Source: Bdellovibrio sp. ZAP7
Lineage (GTDB): Bacteria > Bdellovibrionota > UBA1018 > CAIMNF01
Assembly: GCA_945874535.1 (NCBI GenBank)
Contig: CAMCGZ010000017.1
Location: forward strand, 1-50,885
Reading direction: 5' to 3'
Length of the DNA stretch: 50,885 nucleotides
This document shows positions 35,215 to 44,006 of the stretch, piece after piece. The position numbers and the translations under genes were made by a program. How positions within the stretch are numbered: position 1 is the first letter of the stretch; every line of letters starts with the position of its first letter. The notes under the pieces were generated by a model, which searched no databases, was not told the DNA's origin, and was given only the letters and a program-made list of their open reading frames with translations.

Positions 35215-36693
35215 ATGCAAACCTATAAGACCATTCGCGAGATTCACGATGCCTTCGATAGCGGAAAGGCCAGTCCGCTATCGCTCACGCAGGAGTACTT
35301 TCAACAGATCGAGTCGAGCCGGCACAACGCCTGGATCACGCTTTGCAAAGAGCGGGCGCTTAGGCAGGCAGAAACCCTGACGGGTGAATTGAAGAGCAAG
35401 CATGGGGGCAAGGTTCCGCGCGCGGCGCAGCCTCTGTACGGAATCCCGCTCGGGATCAAAGACGTCCTGACCATGGACGGAGTGCGCACCACCGCTGCCT
35501 CCAAGATGCTCGACACCTATGTCGCACCTTATACGGCCACCGCTGTGGAGCGCCTCGAACGTGCGGGAGGGATCTCGCTCGGAAAACTCAATCTCGACGA
35601 ATTCGCCATGGGGAGTTCGAACGAGAACTCTGCGTACGGGAATGTGCTCCATCCGACCCATCCGGATCGTGTTCCGGGCGGCTCGAGCGGTGGCTCGGGT
35701 ACCGCAGTTGCGGCAGGTCAGTGTGTTGCCGCTCTCGGCACCGATACGGGCGGATCGATCCGTCTGCCGGCGTCTTTTTGCGGAATTGTCGGCATGAAGC
35801 CCACTTACGGCCGCATCTCCCGCTATGGGCAGATTGCTTTCGCCTCCTCGTTGGACCAAATCGGTCCCATGACCCGCTCTGTGGAAGACGCAGCACTGCT
35901 GTGCCAGGTGATGGCAGGTCTCGATCCGCGCGATTCGACGACTTCTTCTGAACCTGTCGGAAACTGGGTCCAGGTGGTCCGAGAGACTGCGGCCGCTCCC
36001 ACAGCCCGCGGGCTGAAAGTAGGCGTGCCCAAGGAGTACTTCATCGACGGGATTGACTCTGAGGTCCGTGCCGCTGTCGAGGGCATGATCGCCAAGCTCA
36101 AAGAGCAAGGGGCCGAGATCGTACCCGTGAGTTTGCCTCACACCGAGTTCGCAGTGGCCACCTACTATGTGGTGGCCGTGAGCGAGGCTTCTTCCAACCT
36201 TTCCCGTTACGACGGGGTTCGCTTCGGGGTCCGTCCCAAGGAGGCGATGGAAGCCGGTTCGCCCGCCGAGTTCTACAAAAAAGTACGCGCCAATTTCGGA
36301 GCGGAGGTCAAGCGGCGGATCATCCTCGGAACCTTCGCGCTTTCGAGCGGATATTACGACGCCTATTACCGCAAAGCCGGCCAGGTCCGGAGGCTCATGC
36401 GTCAGGATTTCGAGAACGCTTTCAAACAAGTCGACGTGATCGTTTCTCCGGTCGCACCGACCACGGCTTTCAAGATCGGCGAGAAAGCCAAAAATCCGCT
36501 TCAGATGTACCTCACGGACATCTTCACCATTCCGGCTTCGATGGCCGGACTTCCGGCCATGAGTGTGCCGGTCGGTCAGGACCATCAGGGGCTGTCGATC
36601 GGGATGCACCTGATCGCACCACGGTTCCAAGAGGAGAAACTCCTGAAGGCCGCTACCGTGGTCGAAGCGATTGCAGAAAGGAAAGGATCATGA
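35215..36693 (+). CDS. gatA: Asp/Glu-tRNA(Asn/Gln) amidotransferase subunit A
   Basis: A 492-aa amidase that releases ammonia from glutamine for the transamidation reaction. The catalytic triad is complete: K82 in GIKDVLTM, cis-Ser S157 in PGGSSGGSG and nucleophile S181 in DTGGSIRLPA, matching the spacing of S. aureus GatA (79/154/178). It ends with the normal SMAGLPAMSVPVG and IGMHLIAPRFQEEKLL. GAGG lies upstream of the ATG. Overlaps gatB by four bases. Confidence 0.98.
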   Translation: MQTYKTIREIHDAFDSGKASPLSLTQEYFQQIESSRHNAWITLCKERALRQAETLTGELKSKHGGKVPRAAQPLYGIPLGIKDVLTMDGVRTTAASKMLDTYVAPYTATAVERLERAGGISLGKLNLDEFAMGSSNENSAYGNVLHPTHPDRVPGGSSGGSGTAVAAGQCVAALGTDTGGSIRLPASFCGIVGMKPTYGRISRYGQIAFASSLDQIGPMTRSVEDAALLCQVMAGLDPRDSTTSSEPVGNWVQVVRETAAAPTARGLKVGVPKEYFIDGIDSEVRAAVEGMIAKLKEQGAEIVPVSLPHTEFAVATYYVVAVSEASSNLSRYDGVRFGVRPKEAMEAGSPAEFYKKVRANFGAEVKRRIILGTFALSSGYYDAYYRKAGQVRRLMRQDFENAFKQVDVIVSPVAPTTAFKIGEKAKNPLQMYLTDIFTIPASMAGLPAMSVPVGQDHQGLSIGMHLIAPRFQEEKLLKAATVVEAIAERKGS

Positions 36694-38189
36694 GCGTCAC
36701 TCATCTGGGAATTCCCGTCGATGCCAATACCGAGTTCGAGACTGTGATCGGTCTCGAAGTGCACGTCCAGCTCTCGACCGAGTCGAAAGTTTTTTCTCCG
36801 GCACGTTCCCGCCTCGAAGAGGGCAAGTCGGTGGCGGATGAAGCCGTCAATTCCAACACCAACCCGGTCTGCGCGGGTCACCCGGGAACGCTCCCGGCCC
36901 TGAACCAAAAAGCGGTCGAGTACGCCATCAAGGCCGGATTGGCCACCCACTGTAAAATCAATTTGAAGAGTGTGTTCGCCAGGAAGCATTACTTCTACCC
37001 GGATCTCCCCAAGGGGTACCAGATCTCGCAGTTCGACTTGCCACTTTGCCAGCATGGTCACTTGGATATCGAGCTCGGAAAAGAAGGCGAAGTCACGAAG
37101 CGGGTGGGGATCACCCGCATTCACATGGAAGAGGACGCTGGAAAAAACGTGCACCTCTCCGGCTTCAGTCTCGTGAACCTGAACCGCGCCGGGGTGCCGC
37201 TCATCGAGGTGGTCAGTGAGCCCGACATGCGCACAGCCGAAGAAGCGGGAGCTTACCTCCGTAAACTGTATTCGATCGTGACCTGCCTCGGTATTTGTGA
37301 CGGAAACCTCCAGGAAGGGAATTTCCGTTGTGACGCCAACGTTTCGATCCGCCCAAAGGGGGCTGCCGGATTCGGGACGCGTGCCGAAATCAAGAACGTG
37401 AACTCCTTCCGGTTTGTCGAAAAAGCGATCGAGTTCGAAGTGGAACGACAGCGTCAGGTGATCCTCTCAGGCGACAAAGTGGTCCAGGAAACCCGCTTGT
37501 ACGACTCGCAGAAAAACCAGACCTTCTCGATGCGCACCAAAGAGGAGGCCGAGGACTACCGTTATTTCCCGGATCCGGATCTCCCTCCCCTGGTGATCGA
37601 GCAATCCCAAGTGGACACGCTTCGTGCGGCATTGCCTGAGCTTCCCGATCAAATGCGGGATCGCTACGTGAAGGACTTCGGACTCTCCCGTTACGATGCG
37701 GGTGTTTTGACCTCTGTTTCTTCTTTGAGCCGGTTCTTCGAATCGGCCGTGGCCGGAGCCGGTGCGACTCTCGCGAAGGGGCTTGCCAATCTGCTCACAG
37801 GTGAGGCGGCACGTCTGCTGAATGAGTCGGGAATCGAGATCGGAGCGTCGAAATTCGTTCCGGGGCATTTTTCCGATTTGGCGCGTTTCGTAGCCGATAA
37901 AACCATTTCGGTCACCGCGGCGAAACAGATCATTGTCATCCTCTTTGCCGAAGGCGGATCCGTCGGTGCCATCATCGACCGGGAAGGCCTCAAGCAAGTG
38001 AGTGACCTCTCGGCGCTTGAGCCCGTCATTGACCAGATTCTGGCGGCCAATCCGAAGCAACTCGAAGAGTTCCGCTCCGGAAAAGAAAAGCTCCTCGGAT
38101 TTTTTGTCGGGCAGGCCATGAAAGCCACTCAAGGCAAGGCCAATCCGGGATTGCTGCAGGAACTGGTTCTCAAGAAACTGAAAGGCTGA
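36690..38189 (+). CDS. gatB: Asp/Glu-tRNA(Asn/Gln) amidotransferase subunit B
   Basis: A 499-aa kinase/transamidase subunit that activates the misacylated tRNA and binds it. Blocks: FETVIGLEVHVQLST, YFYPDLPKGYQISQFDLP, HMEEDAGK, NLNRAGVPLIEVVSEPD, KNVNSFRFVEKAI and YRYFPDPDLPPL, with the C-terminal YqeY-like helical tail. The intact GatCAB set implies that Gln-tRNA and/or Asn-tRNA is made indirectly in this organism. It is followed by an AsmA-like gene after five bases. Confidence 0.98.
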   Translation: MSVTHLGIPVDANTEFETVIGLEVHVQLSTESKVFSPARSRLEEGKSVADEAVNSNTNPVCAGHPGTLPALNQKAVEYAIKAGLATHCKINLKSVFARKHYFYPDLPKGYQISQFDLPLCQHGHLDIELGKEGEVTKRVGITRIHMEEDAGKNVHLSGFSLVNLNRAGVPLIEVVSEPDMRTAEEAGAYLRKLYSIVTCLGICDGNLQEGNFRCDANVSIRPKGAAGFGTRAEIKNVNSFRFVEKAIEFEVERQRQVILSGDKVVQETRLYDSQKNQTFSMRTKEEAEDYRYFPDPDLPPLVIEQSQVDTLRAALPELPDQMRDRYVKDFGLSRYDAGVLTSVSSLSRFFESAVAGAGATLAKGLANLLTGEAARLLNESGIEIGASKFVPGHFSDLARFVADKTISVTAAKQIIVILFAEGGSVGAIIDREGLKQVSDLSALEPVIDQILAANPKQLEEFRSGKEKLLGFFVGQAMKATQGKANPGLLQELVLKKLKG

Positions 38190-38194
38190 AACTC

Positions 38195-40564
38195 ATGAAG
38201 TCGGTATTGAAATGGATCGGAATCGGAGCCGGACTCCTGGTGGGAGGGCTCGCGATAGCGCCCTTTTTTATTCGAGTGGATCAATTCCGTCCCGAGATCG
38301 TCAAGGCGGTGAATCAGGAGCTGAACGGGACCCTCGAACTCGGAAAGCTCGACTTGAGTCTCTGGGGGAAGGTCCGGATCGCGATCGACGGCCTGAGGGT
38401 GACCGATCTCGCCAAGAAAGAGGTCCTTTCGGTGAAGGATGCCTCTTTTGAAATCCCCTTCACTTCATTCTTTGCCGGCAGTCCCTCGATCACTTTCCAG
38501 ATGAAAGAGCCGGCCATCCAGGTGGTGAAGGACGCTGCGGGTAAGGTCAATCTGCTTTCACTTCCGAAGGGGCTCAAGATCACCGAAGGGTCGGCACCAG
38601 TCTCCCGGGCTCAGGCGACCCCGACTCCTTCTGCTCCAGGAGAGCCTTTGAAGCTCCCGGCTCTGGTTTTAAGTTCCCGGTTCGGACTCTCGATCGTCGA
38701 TGCGAAGCTCACCTACGTCGATCAAAAAACCGCACTCTCCAATACGGTCGATCATCTGAATGTACGGGTGAGGGATCTTTCTCTTTCGCGCAAAACCGAA
38801 ATCGAAATCTGGGCGGATCTCAAAACCAAGATGCAGGATCTGGCGGTTGAAGGGCCACTCAAGCTCACAGCAGAGCTGAATCCCGAGATCCGCGAGGGCG
38901 AGATCCGGGGTGGAAGTTTCAAGTTCTCTTTTTCTGCCGATGACCTCGTGGTCGAAAAGGGAGAGTTGTTCAAGAAAACGAAGGGGGTTCCGACCCGCTT
39001 TTCGGCAACCCTGGCTCTCGATGCAACCCAGTTCAAAATTCAGGAGTCGGAGCTTCGCTTTCACAATGCTGAAGTGAATCTGAGCGGAAAGTTCGAAAAA
39101 ACAGGCACTTTTGATCTCAAATTCGACGCCAAGCCAGTCGACCTCAAGCCCTGGTCCGAATTGGTTCCGATGCTGAAGGAGTATGAACTGGAGGGCAAGC
39201 TCGGCCTGTCGGGCGATGCCGGTGGACGACTCGATGCCCTGAATTATCACGCAAAGGTATCGGTCGACGGGCTTTCGGCAAAAGGTCCGAACCTGAAGGC
39301 CAAACCGATCATCGATGGGAAAATCGATATTTCCACCGACCGGATCGAAAAGTTCCTGTTCAGTCTGAAAGGTCCCGGTAACGAAGTCTCTCTCGAGGGC
39401 CGTCTGATCGGATTCTTCAAACCGCAAATCAGCTTTTCAGTCACTTCATCCAAGGGAATGGATCTCGATCAGTGGATCGAATTCCCAAAAACTGCTGAAG
39501 CTCCGAAGGCCCAGGCACCCGCGGGCAACGCCCAGGTTCCGGCCAAGGGCGCATCCGAGAGCGACCTCGATGCTCTTTTGAATCCCTTGCGTACCAACGA
39601 GATCGCGAAGGCAATGGGGGTCGACGGGACGGTGTCCTTGTCTTTTGTGAAAGCCAAGGGTGTCCGCATCGATGATCTGGGGTGTAAGGTCCAGATGAAG
39701 AATCTGGCGCTTCAGTTGAGTGCCATCCGGATGAAGATTTTCGGCGGGTCTCTGAATGGCAACTTCTCTCTCGACATGCTTCCTGCCGAGCCGAGATATT
39801 CGATGAAATTCGCTCTCAAGGATTTCGATATGCAAAAAGCGGTCGAATCCCAGTTTGCAGCTCTCAAAAACACCCTTGTGGGCAAGTTGAGCGCATCCCT
39901 CGAAGGGAACGGGGCAAGCTTCAATACCCTTCCGGCCAAGAAGAAGCTCCAGCTCAAGGGTGAATTCAAGATCCTCGATGGGGCATTTCAGACGATCGAT
40001 GTCGCAAAGATGGCCAATGAGGCCCTCCAGGGATCGATTGCCAAAATCGCCGAGAAGGTCCCCGTTTTGAAAGGCCAGAACCTCCAGATCGGAACCCGTG
40101 CCGACTCCCGCTATGAGTCGATCAGCGGGCACTTCTCCATTTCCGGTGGAGTGCTCGATGCTCCCGATTTTTACGCAAAAGCGGCGCCCAAGCGCGGCAT
40201 CGATCTGAAAGGTTCGACTAAAATGGGGCTGATCGACGAGTCGATCGACGCCAAGTGGGAGCTGATCGATACCCAACGCATGACCGGGGCGGATCAGATC
40301 AAAGTGAATATCGGGGGTAAGACCGTTTCCAATGTGCTCGCCAAAGGCGAGAACGATCCACTCACCCTGCCTGTGAGTGTCGGGTGCAAGTGGAGTGCTC
40401 CATGTGTGAGTTACACCCAGGTGCCCGAATATCTCGCAGGTGTCGCACTCGCCCGTGTCGGAAAGGGCGCCGAGGAAGCAGCCAAGGATAAGGTCAAAGA
40501 AGCCGTGAAAGGCGCTGTTCAACAGGGTGTCGGCAAGGCCTTGAAGGGCCTGTTCGGGCGCTAA
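38195..40564 (+). CDS. AsmA-family envelope protein
   Basis: A 789-aa protein with one N-terminal membrane segment (IGIGAGLLVGGLAIAPFF), then FRPEIVKAVNQELNGTLELG, the standard AsmA opening, and a long beta-rich body. A Pro/Ala linker splits the body near 430-450. The last 120 residues include the AsmA C-terminal fold (ISGHFSISGGVLDAPDFYAKA, GSTKMGLIDESIDAKWEL). The C-terminal tail is Lys/Ala-rich and helical. AsmA proteins belong to the bridge-like lipid-transfer group linking inner and outer membranes. It is probably cotranscribed with gatB and the following phosphatase gene. Confidence 0.9.
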   Translation: MKSVLKWIGIGAGLLVGGLAIAPFFIRVDQFRPEIVKAVNQELNGTLELGKLDLSLWGKVRIAIDGLRVTDLAKKEVLSVKDASFEIPFTSFFAGSPSITFQMKEPAIQVVKDAAGKVNLLSLPKGLKITEGSAPVSRAQATPTPSAPGEPLKLPALVLSSRFGLSIVDAKLTYVDQKTALSNTVDHLNVRVRDLSLSRKTEIEIWADLKTKMQDLAVEGPLKLTAELNPEIREGEIRGGSFKFSFSADDLVVEKGELFKKTKGVPTRFSATLALDATQFKIQESELRFHNAEVNLSGKFEKTGTFDLKFDAKPVDLKPWSELVPMLKEYELEGKLGLSGDAGGRLDALNYHAKVSVDGLSAKGPNLKAKPIIDGKIDISTDRIEKFLFSLKGPGNEVSLEGRLIGFFKPQISFSVTSSKGMDLDQWIEFPKTAEAPKAQAPAGNAQVPAKGASESDLDALLNPLRTNEIAKAMGVDGTVSLSFVKAKGVRIDDLGCKVQMKNLALQLSAIRMKIFGGSLNGNFSLDMLPAEPRYSMKFALKDFDMQKAVESQFAALKNTLVGKLSASLEGNGASFNTLPAKKKLQLKGEFKILDGAFQTIDVAKMANEALQGSIAKIAEKVPVLKGQNLQIGTRADSRYESISGHFSISGGVLDAPDFYAKAAPKRGIDLKGSTKMGLIDESIDAKWELIDTQRMTGADQIKVNIGGKTVSNVLAKGENDPLTLPVSVGCKWSAPCVSYTQVPEYLAGVALARVGKGAEEAAKDKVKEAVKGAVQQGVGKALKGLFGR

Positions 40565-40573
40565 GGGGATTTC

Positions 40574-41473
40574 ATGATTCGCGCATCGATCGATCTCGGT
40601 ACCAATACCTGCCTCCTCCTTGTGATCGAAGGGGATCGGGTGCTTCACGATGAGTCGCGGGTGGTCCGTCTCGGCCAAGACGTGGCCTGGACCGGCCGTT
40701 TGCATCCGGAAGCCATGGAGCGTGCGCGCAATTGCCTGCAAGATTATGCGCAGATCGCGTCCAGTCTCGGGGTTCCGGCCGGAGATATCCTTGCTGTGGC
40801 CACCGCGCAGGCGCGCGATGCGGCCGATGCCAAGCCATTCTTCAACGATTTGGAACAACAACTCGGATTGCGCTTCCGGATTCTCTCGGGTCAGGAAGAA
40901 GCCCGCGCCACGTTCTTAGGGGCGGCTGTGCCCGGCTCCGATCCTACCCGCATGGTCGTGATGGACATCGGCGGCGGGAGCACCGAGTTGGTGGCCCACA
41001 CCGGGGGCGAGAGTCTTCCGATCGGTGCCGTCAAGATCACCGAGAAGTTTCTGCATTCGGATCCGGTCACGGACGCCGAGTTCTGGGCAGCTGAAGATGC
41101 AATCGATCGCGAGATCTCAAAAATGACCTCCTGGCGTAAAGGGTTGGAAGTGGTGGGAGGGCGGCCTGAATTCACCGCCGTCGCCGGCACGGCCGTCACC
41201 TTGGCCATGCTCCAGATGGGGTTGACCGAATTCAAAGCGAGCGATATCGACGGATTCCTCATCACACGGGGCGATGCCCACCGCCTGGTCGAAGAGTTGA
41301 AGTGGCGAACGGTGGAAGAACGGAAGGCCATGCCCGGCATGGAGCCGAAGCGTGCGGATGTGATCCTGGCCGGAGCCTTGATCTTCTGGCGTGCCCTGGA
41401 AGTCCTCGACTTCCCGGTCGCGAGGATCTCGACTCGCGGTCTCCGCTACGGAGTGCTTAGCGGAGCACTCTGA
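40574..41473 (+). CDS. Ppx/GppA phosphatase family protein
   Basis: A 299-aa ASKHA-fold phosphatase. The first phosphate loop is SIDLGTNTCLLLVIEGD, the second MVVMDIGGGSTELVAH, and FRILSGQEEARATFLG and EVVGGRPEFTAVAGTAVTLAML are family blocks. It corresponds to the minimal two-lobe form (about 300 aa) without the HD or C-terminal extensions of E. coli Ppx/GppA. Such enzymes hydrolyse polyphosphate or pppGpp; which one is not decidable. AGGGG lies before the ATG. Its last 17 bases overlap the convergent small gene. Confidence 0.93.
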   Translation: MIRASIDLGTNTCLLLVIEGDRVLHDESRVVRLGQDVAWTGRLHPEAMERARNCLQDYAQIASSLGVPAGDILAVATAQARDAADAKPFFNDLEQQLGLRFRILSGQEEARATFLGAAVPGSDPTRMVVMDIGGGSTELVAHTGGESLPIGAVKITEKFLHSDPVTDAEFWAAEDAIDREISKMTSWRKGLEVVGGRPEFTAVAGTAVTLAMLQMGLTEFKASDIDGFLITRGDAHRLVEELKWRTVEERKAMPGMEPKRADVILAGALIFWRALEVLDFPVARISTRGLRYGVLSGAL

Positions 41474-41666
41474 GGATCTGCTGGGCCAGCTGCGGATTGC
41501 GCGCGTGGATCCGCTTCAGCATCGATTGGCGGAAGGCCGGATCCGCATGGCGGAGCATCTGGACCACTTGCTCGAGTCCGTTGATCTTGATTCCCTCTTC
41601 CGGAGGCATCATCTCAGGACGGCGGTTGGATTCGAGCTGTTCCATGGATGGATATTTCTGATTCAT
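41457..41666 (-). CDS. small helical protein, FliG-like pattern, unknown function
   Basis: A 69-aa protein. The C-terminal 40 residues (VVQMLRHADPAFRQSMLKRI, then HARNPQLAQQILRVL) have the helix-turn-helix spacing seen in FliG-type ARM-like motifs, where a short helical pair with DP and NPQLAQQI recurs. This is a weak pattern resemblance only. It overlaps the coiled-coil gene upstream by four bases, so the two are translated together. It also overlaps the convergent phosphatase gene. A sigma-28-like promoter upstream of the pair points to motility. Confidence 0.65.
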   Translation of the reverse strand: MNQKYPSMEQLESNRRPEMMPPEEGIKINGLEQVVQMLRHADPAFRQSMLKRIHARNPQLAQQILRVLR

Positions 41667-42121
41667 ACGTTTTTGCTCCTTTGGGCTTTCCGGGCGGCTT
41701 CTTTTTCGAATTGTTTTTCGAGCTCTTCAGAGGCTTTCTTGTAATAAGACTGGAGCCGGGAAATCTGTTCGTCCCCGATTCGCTTTTCTTGCTCGACCCT
41801 GCGTTGGTACTGGGTGTGAATTTTATCGGCTTCGCGCTCGCCTTGTTCGCGGGATTCCTGGACCAGAGTCTGGTTGCGCTCACGCACCAAAGCCAATTTG
41901 CGATCGAGGGATTCGGCTTCTTGTGAAATGCGGACATCGTAGTCCTTGCGCATCTGCTGAAGCTGCTGGTCCTGGTTCTGGACCATGCCGGCGAGTCGGT
42001 CGCGGTGGCCATCTTCTTTGTCCTTCACTGTCGCTTCCTGATCCCGCTCGAGTTGGGTCAGGTACGCCCGGTAGCGGATCTCATCGACGCCATTTCCGGC
42101 TCCATTCATGGAACTTGCCAT
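41663..42121 (-). CDS. coiled-coil protein, FliJ-like in form, unknown function
   Basis: A 152-aa protein, nearly all a charged coiled coil after residue about 15 (for example RYRAYLTQLERDQEATVKDK and RRVEQEKRIGDEQISRLQ), rich in Gln, Glu, Arg and Lys. Length and composition resemble FliJ/YscO-type stalk proteins, but I see no diagnostic motif. A GGAGG lies about five bases before the ATG. It heads a two-gene unit with the 69-aa protein. A possible sigma-28 promoter (42189-42215) lies about 60 nt upstream of the start. Divergent from zapA. Confidence 0.75.
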   Translation of the reverse strand: MASSMNGAGNGVDEIRYRAYLTQLERDQEATVKDKEDGHRDRLAGMVQNQDQQLQQMRKDYDVRISQEAESLDRKLALVRERNQTLVQESREQGEREADKIHTQYQRRVEQEKRIGDEQISRLQSYYKKASEELEKQFEKEAARKAQRSKNV

Positions 42122-42188
42122 AAGGCCTCCAGCCAGCGCGACTTCGTGTCCCGCGTCTCTTCATTTTCGCGCTGTGAAAAGCGCTTCA

Positions 42189-42215
42189 CAATCGGCAAAA
42201 AATGCCTATACTTCG
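42189..42215 (-). promoter_or_regulatory. candidate sigma-28 (FliA) promoter of the coiled-coil gene pair
   Basis: On the minus strand CGAAGTAT (five of eight to TAAAGTTT), exactly 11 bases, then GCCGATTG (six of eight to GCCGATAA). The predicted leader is about 60 nt, similar to that of flagellin in this window. Confidence 0.4.
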
Positions 42216-42237
42216 AGAAAGAGGGAGCGTCAAATTT

Positions 42238-42519
42238 TTGGAGACACGGGAATTCTCGATTTTGGGACAAAAGCTGGTGATTTCCGATCCGGATCAGGCC
42301 GAGCTGGCCTCTCATGCCATCCAGATCGTCAACGCGAAGGTCGACGAGATCCGCGCTCAAAAACCGCTCTGGGGTCCGAATCAAATTTCGGTTCTGGCAC
42401 TCCTTGAAATCGCCGGGAATCTGGTCAGCGAAAGAAAGTCGATCGATGCCTACCGTGAGGAGCTCGATCGCCGGTGTTCGGATCTCATGGGCGAATTATC
42501 CAGCCTCCCGCCCGCATGA
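42238..42519 (+). CDS. zapA: cell division protein ZapA
   Basis: A 93-aa ZapA-like protein that binds and bundles FtsZ filaments. The start region (EFSILGQKLVISDPDQAEL) and VNAKVDEIRAQKP are typical, followed by a long helix ending DRRCSDLM. The TTG at 42238 is preferred: GAGGGAG lies ten bases upstream and it gives the usual short N-terminus. An ATG at 42202 (105 aa) has no Shine-Dalgarno and falls inside the divergent promoter candidate. Overlaps the next gene by four bases, as zapA and the cyclo-ligase gene are neighbours in many bacteria. Confidence 0.85.
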   Translation: METREFSILGQKLVISDPDQAELASHAIQIVNAKVDEIRAQKPLWGPNQISVLALLEIAGNLVSERKSIDAYREELDRRCSDLMGELSSLPPA

Positions 42520-43175
42520 ATGGCCCGATTGCCGCCGAAAAGAAACGCCTGAGGGGCGAGTTCGATCGTCTCCTCGGTCAGAAGGATTTTTTCGATCTCA
42601 TCGGCCGCTCGGCCACGCTTCGGGGGCACTTCGAGAGTTTCATCGAAGAGGTCGCCAGTACGATTTCAGGCCGTTGCTTAGTGAGCTTCATCCCGTTTTC
42701 CACCGAGCCTCAGGTCCAAGTCGAGCGTGAGGCCCAGGACGAGCCTTACCGGGTGGCCTACGTACGGGTCGACGATTGGTCGTCCCGGAGCATGAGTGCG
42801 CGTCTGGCTCGTCGGGATCTTCCGGGTCAGTGGGAGGATATCGAGATCCCGGGCGGGAAGCGGATTTTCCAGCCGATGGATTCCCAACCACGCTGTGCTC
42901 CCGAACAAGTGGGCGTGATTCTGGTCCCGGGTTTGGCATTCGGACGGAACGGGTCCCGACTCGGGAGAGGCGCCGGATTTTACGATCGCTACCTTTCCGC
43001 ACACCCGCAAGCCCTTCGTGCCGGGATCGCCTTCTCGGATCAATTGCTCGATGCGCTTCCTGAAGATCCCCACGATCAGCGAATGGACATCCTTTTGACG
43101 GATGCGGGAATGGTTTGCATGAATTCCTATGGGGAGTGGAAAAAGCACGGTATCATGAAAACAAGGGCCACCTGA
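42516..43175 (+). CDS. fthC: 5-formyltetrahydrofolate cyclo-ligase
   Basis: A 219-aa enzyme that converts 5-formyl-THF to 5,10-methenyl-THF with ATP. The N-terminal basic block is AAEKKRLRGEFDRLL. The diagnostic C-terminal motif is VILVPGLAFGRNGSRLGRG followed by AGFYDRYL, then AGIAFSDQLLDALPEDPHD. ATG 42516 overlaps the zapA stop (ATGA). There is no gap between zapA and this gene, so no 6S RNA gene fits there. Confidence 0.93.
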   Translation: MNGPIAAEKKRLRGEFDRLLGQKDFFDLIGRSATLRGHFESFIEEVASTISGRCLVSFIPFSTEPQVQVEREAQDEPYRVAYVRVDDWSSRSMSARLARRDLPGQWEDIEIPGGKRIFQPMDSQPRCAPEQVGVILVPGLAFGRNGSRLGRGAGFYDRYLSAHPQALRAGIAFSDQLLDALPEDPHDQRMDILLTDAGMVCMNSYGEWKKHGIMKTRAT

Positions 43176-43178
43176 AAC

Positions 43179-44006
43179 ATGATGCGGATTCTGTTCTTCG
43201 GAGACGTTTTTGGGAAGCCGGGCAGGCAAGCTGTGAAGCGCGCCATCCTGAAGCTCATGCCGGATTATTCCCCCGACTTCATCATCGTGAATGGCGAAAA
43301 CGCCTCGCACGGTAAGGGCATCACCGAAAAAATCGCACACGAGTTTTTCGACATGGGCGTGGATCTCATCACCACCGGAAATCACGCTTGGGATCAAGCC
43401 GATTCCATCGATTTCTACGCCAAGTGCGACCGCTTGCTCCGTCCGGCCAATTACGCCGATGCCGACCCTCCGTTGGTCCCGGGAAAGGGCGTGGCGATCA
43501 TCGAGTCGAAGAACCGTCCGAATCTCAGGCTCGGAGTGGTGCTCCTCATGGGTCGGGTTTTCATGGATGCTCTCGAATGCCCGTTTCACCGCGGCAAGCG
43601 CGAGATCGCCAAAATGAAAGCCGCCGGTGTTCGTAATATCCTCGTCGATTTTCATGGTGAGGCCAGCTCCGAAAAACAGGCCTTCACCTGGTTCATGGAC
43701 GGTCAGGTTTCGGCAGTAGTCGGGACTCATTCTCATGTTCAAACCGCCGATGAACGAGTGAGTCCAGCCGGGACTGCCGCCATCACCGATGTCGGCATGA
43801 GCGGTTGCTTTGATTCCGTGATCGGCATGAGGAAGGATCTGGTGATCCGGAAGTTCCTGACCAAGATGCCGGTCCGCTTCGAGCCTGCCGAAGGACCCGG
43901 TGGTTATGGCTGTGTGATCATCGATATCGACGAAAAAACAGGCAAAGCCACAAATATTGTGCGCTTGCGGGAGTCGGTCATTCAGTGGGAGGGGCCCGAG
44001 ATTTGA
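43179..44006 (+). CDS. ymdB: YmdB-family metallophosphoesterase (TIGR00282)
   Basis: A 275-aa two-metal phosphodiesterase. Metal-site blocks are RILFFGDVFGKPGR, VNGENASHGKG, TTGNHAWDQ, LVDFHGEASSEKQ and VVGTHSHVQTADER, all in the expected order. The Bacillus member hydrolyses 2',3'-cyclic nucleotides and affects motility versus biofilm; the role here is inferred at family level. It starts three bases after the cyclo-ligase stop and overlaps the next gene. Confidence 0.95.
   Translation: MMRILFFGDVFGKPGRQAVKRAILKLMPDYSPDFIIVNGENASHGKGITEKIAHEFFDMGVDLITTGNHAWDQADSIDFYAKCDRLLRPANYADADPPLVPGKGVAIIESKNRPNLRLGVVLLMGRVFMDALECPFHRGKREIAKMKAAGVRNILVDFHGEASSEKQAFTWFMDGQVSAVVGTHSHVQTADERVSPAGTAAITDVGMSGCFDSVIGMRKDLVIRKFLTKMPVRFEPAEGPGGYGCVIIDIDEKTGKATNIVRLRESVIQWEGPEI

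Noticed and set aside
37895-37902. GCCGATAA inside gatB as a sigma-28 promoter
   Set aside because: No -35 match at the right distance and no gene start downstream; a coding coincidence.
42516-42530. 6S RNA between zapA and the cyclo-ligase gene
   Set aside because: The genes overlap by four bases.
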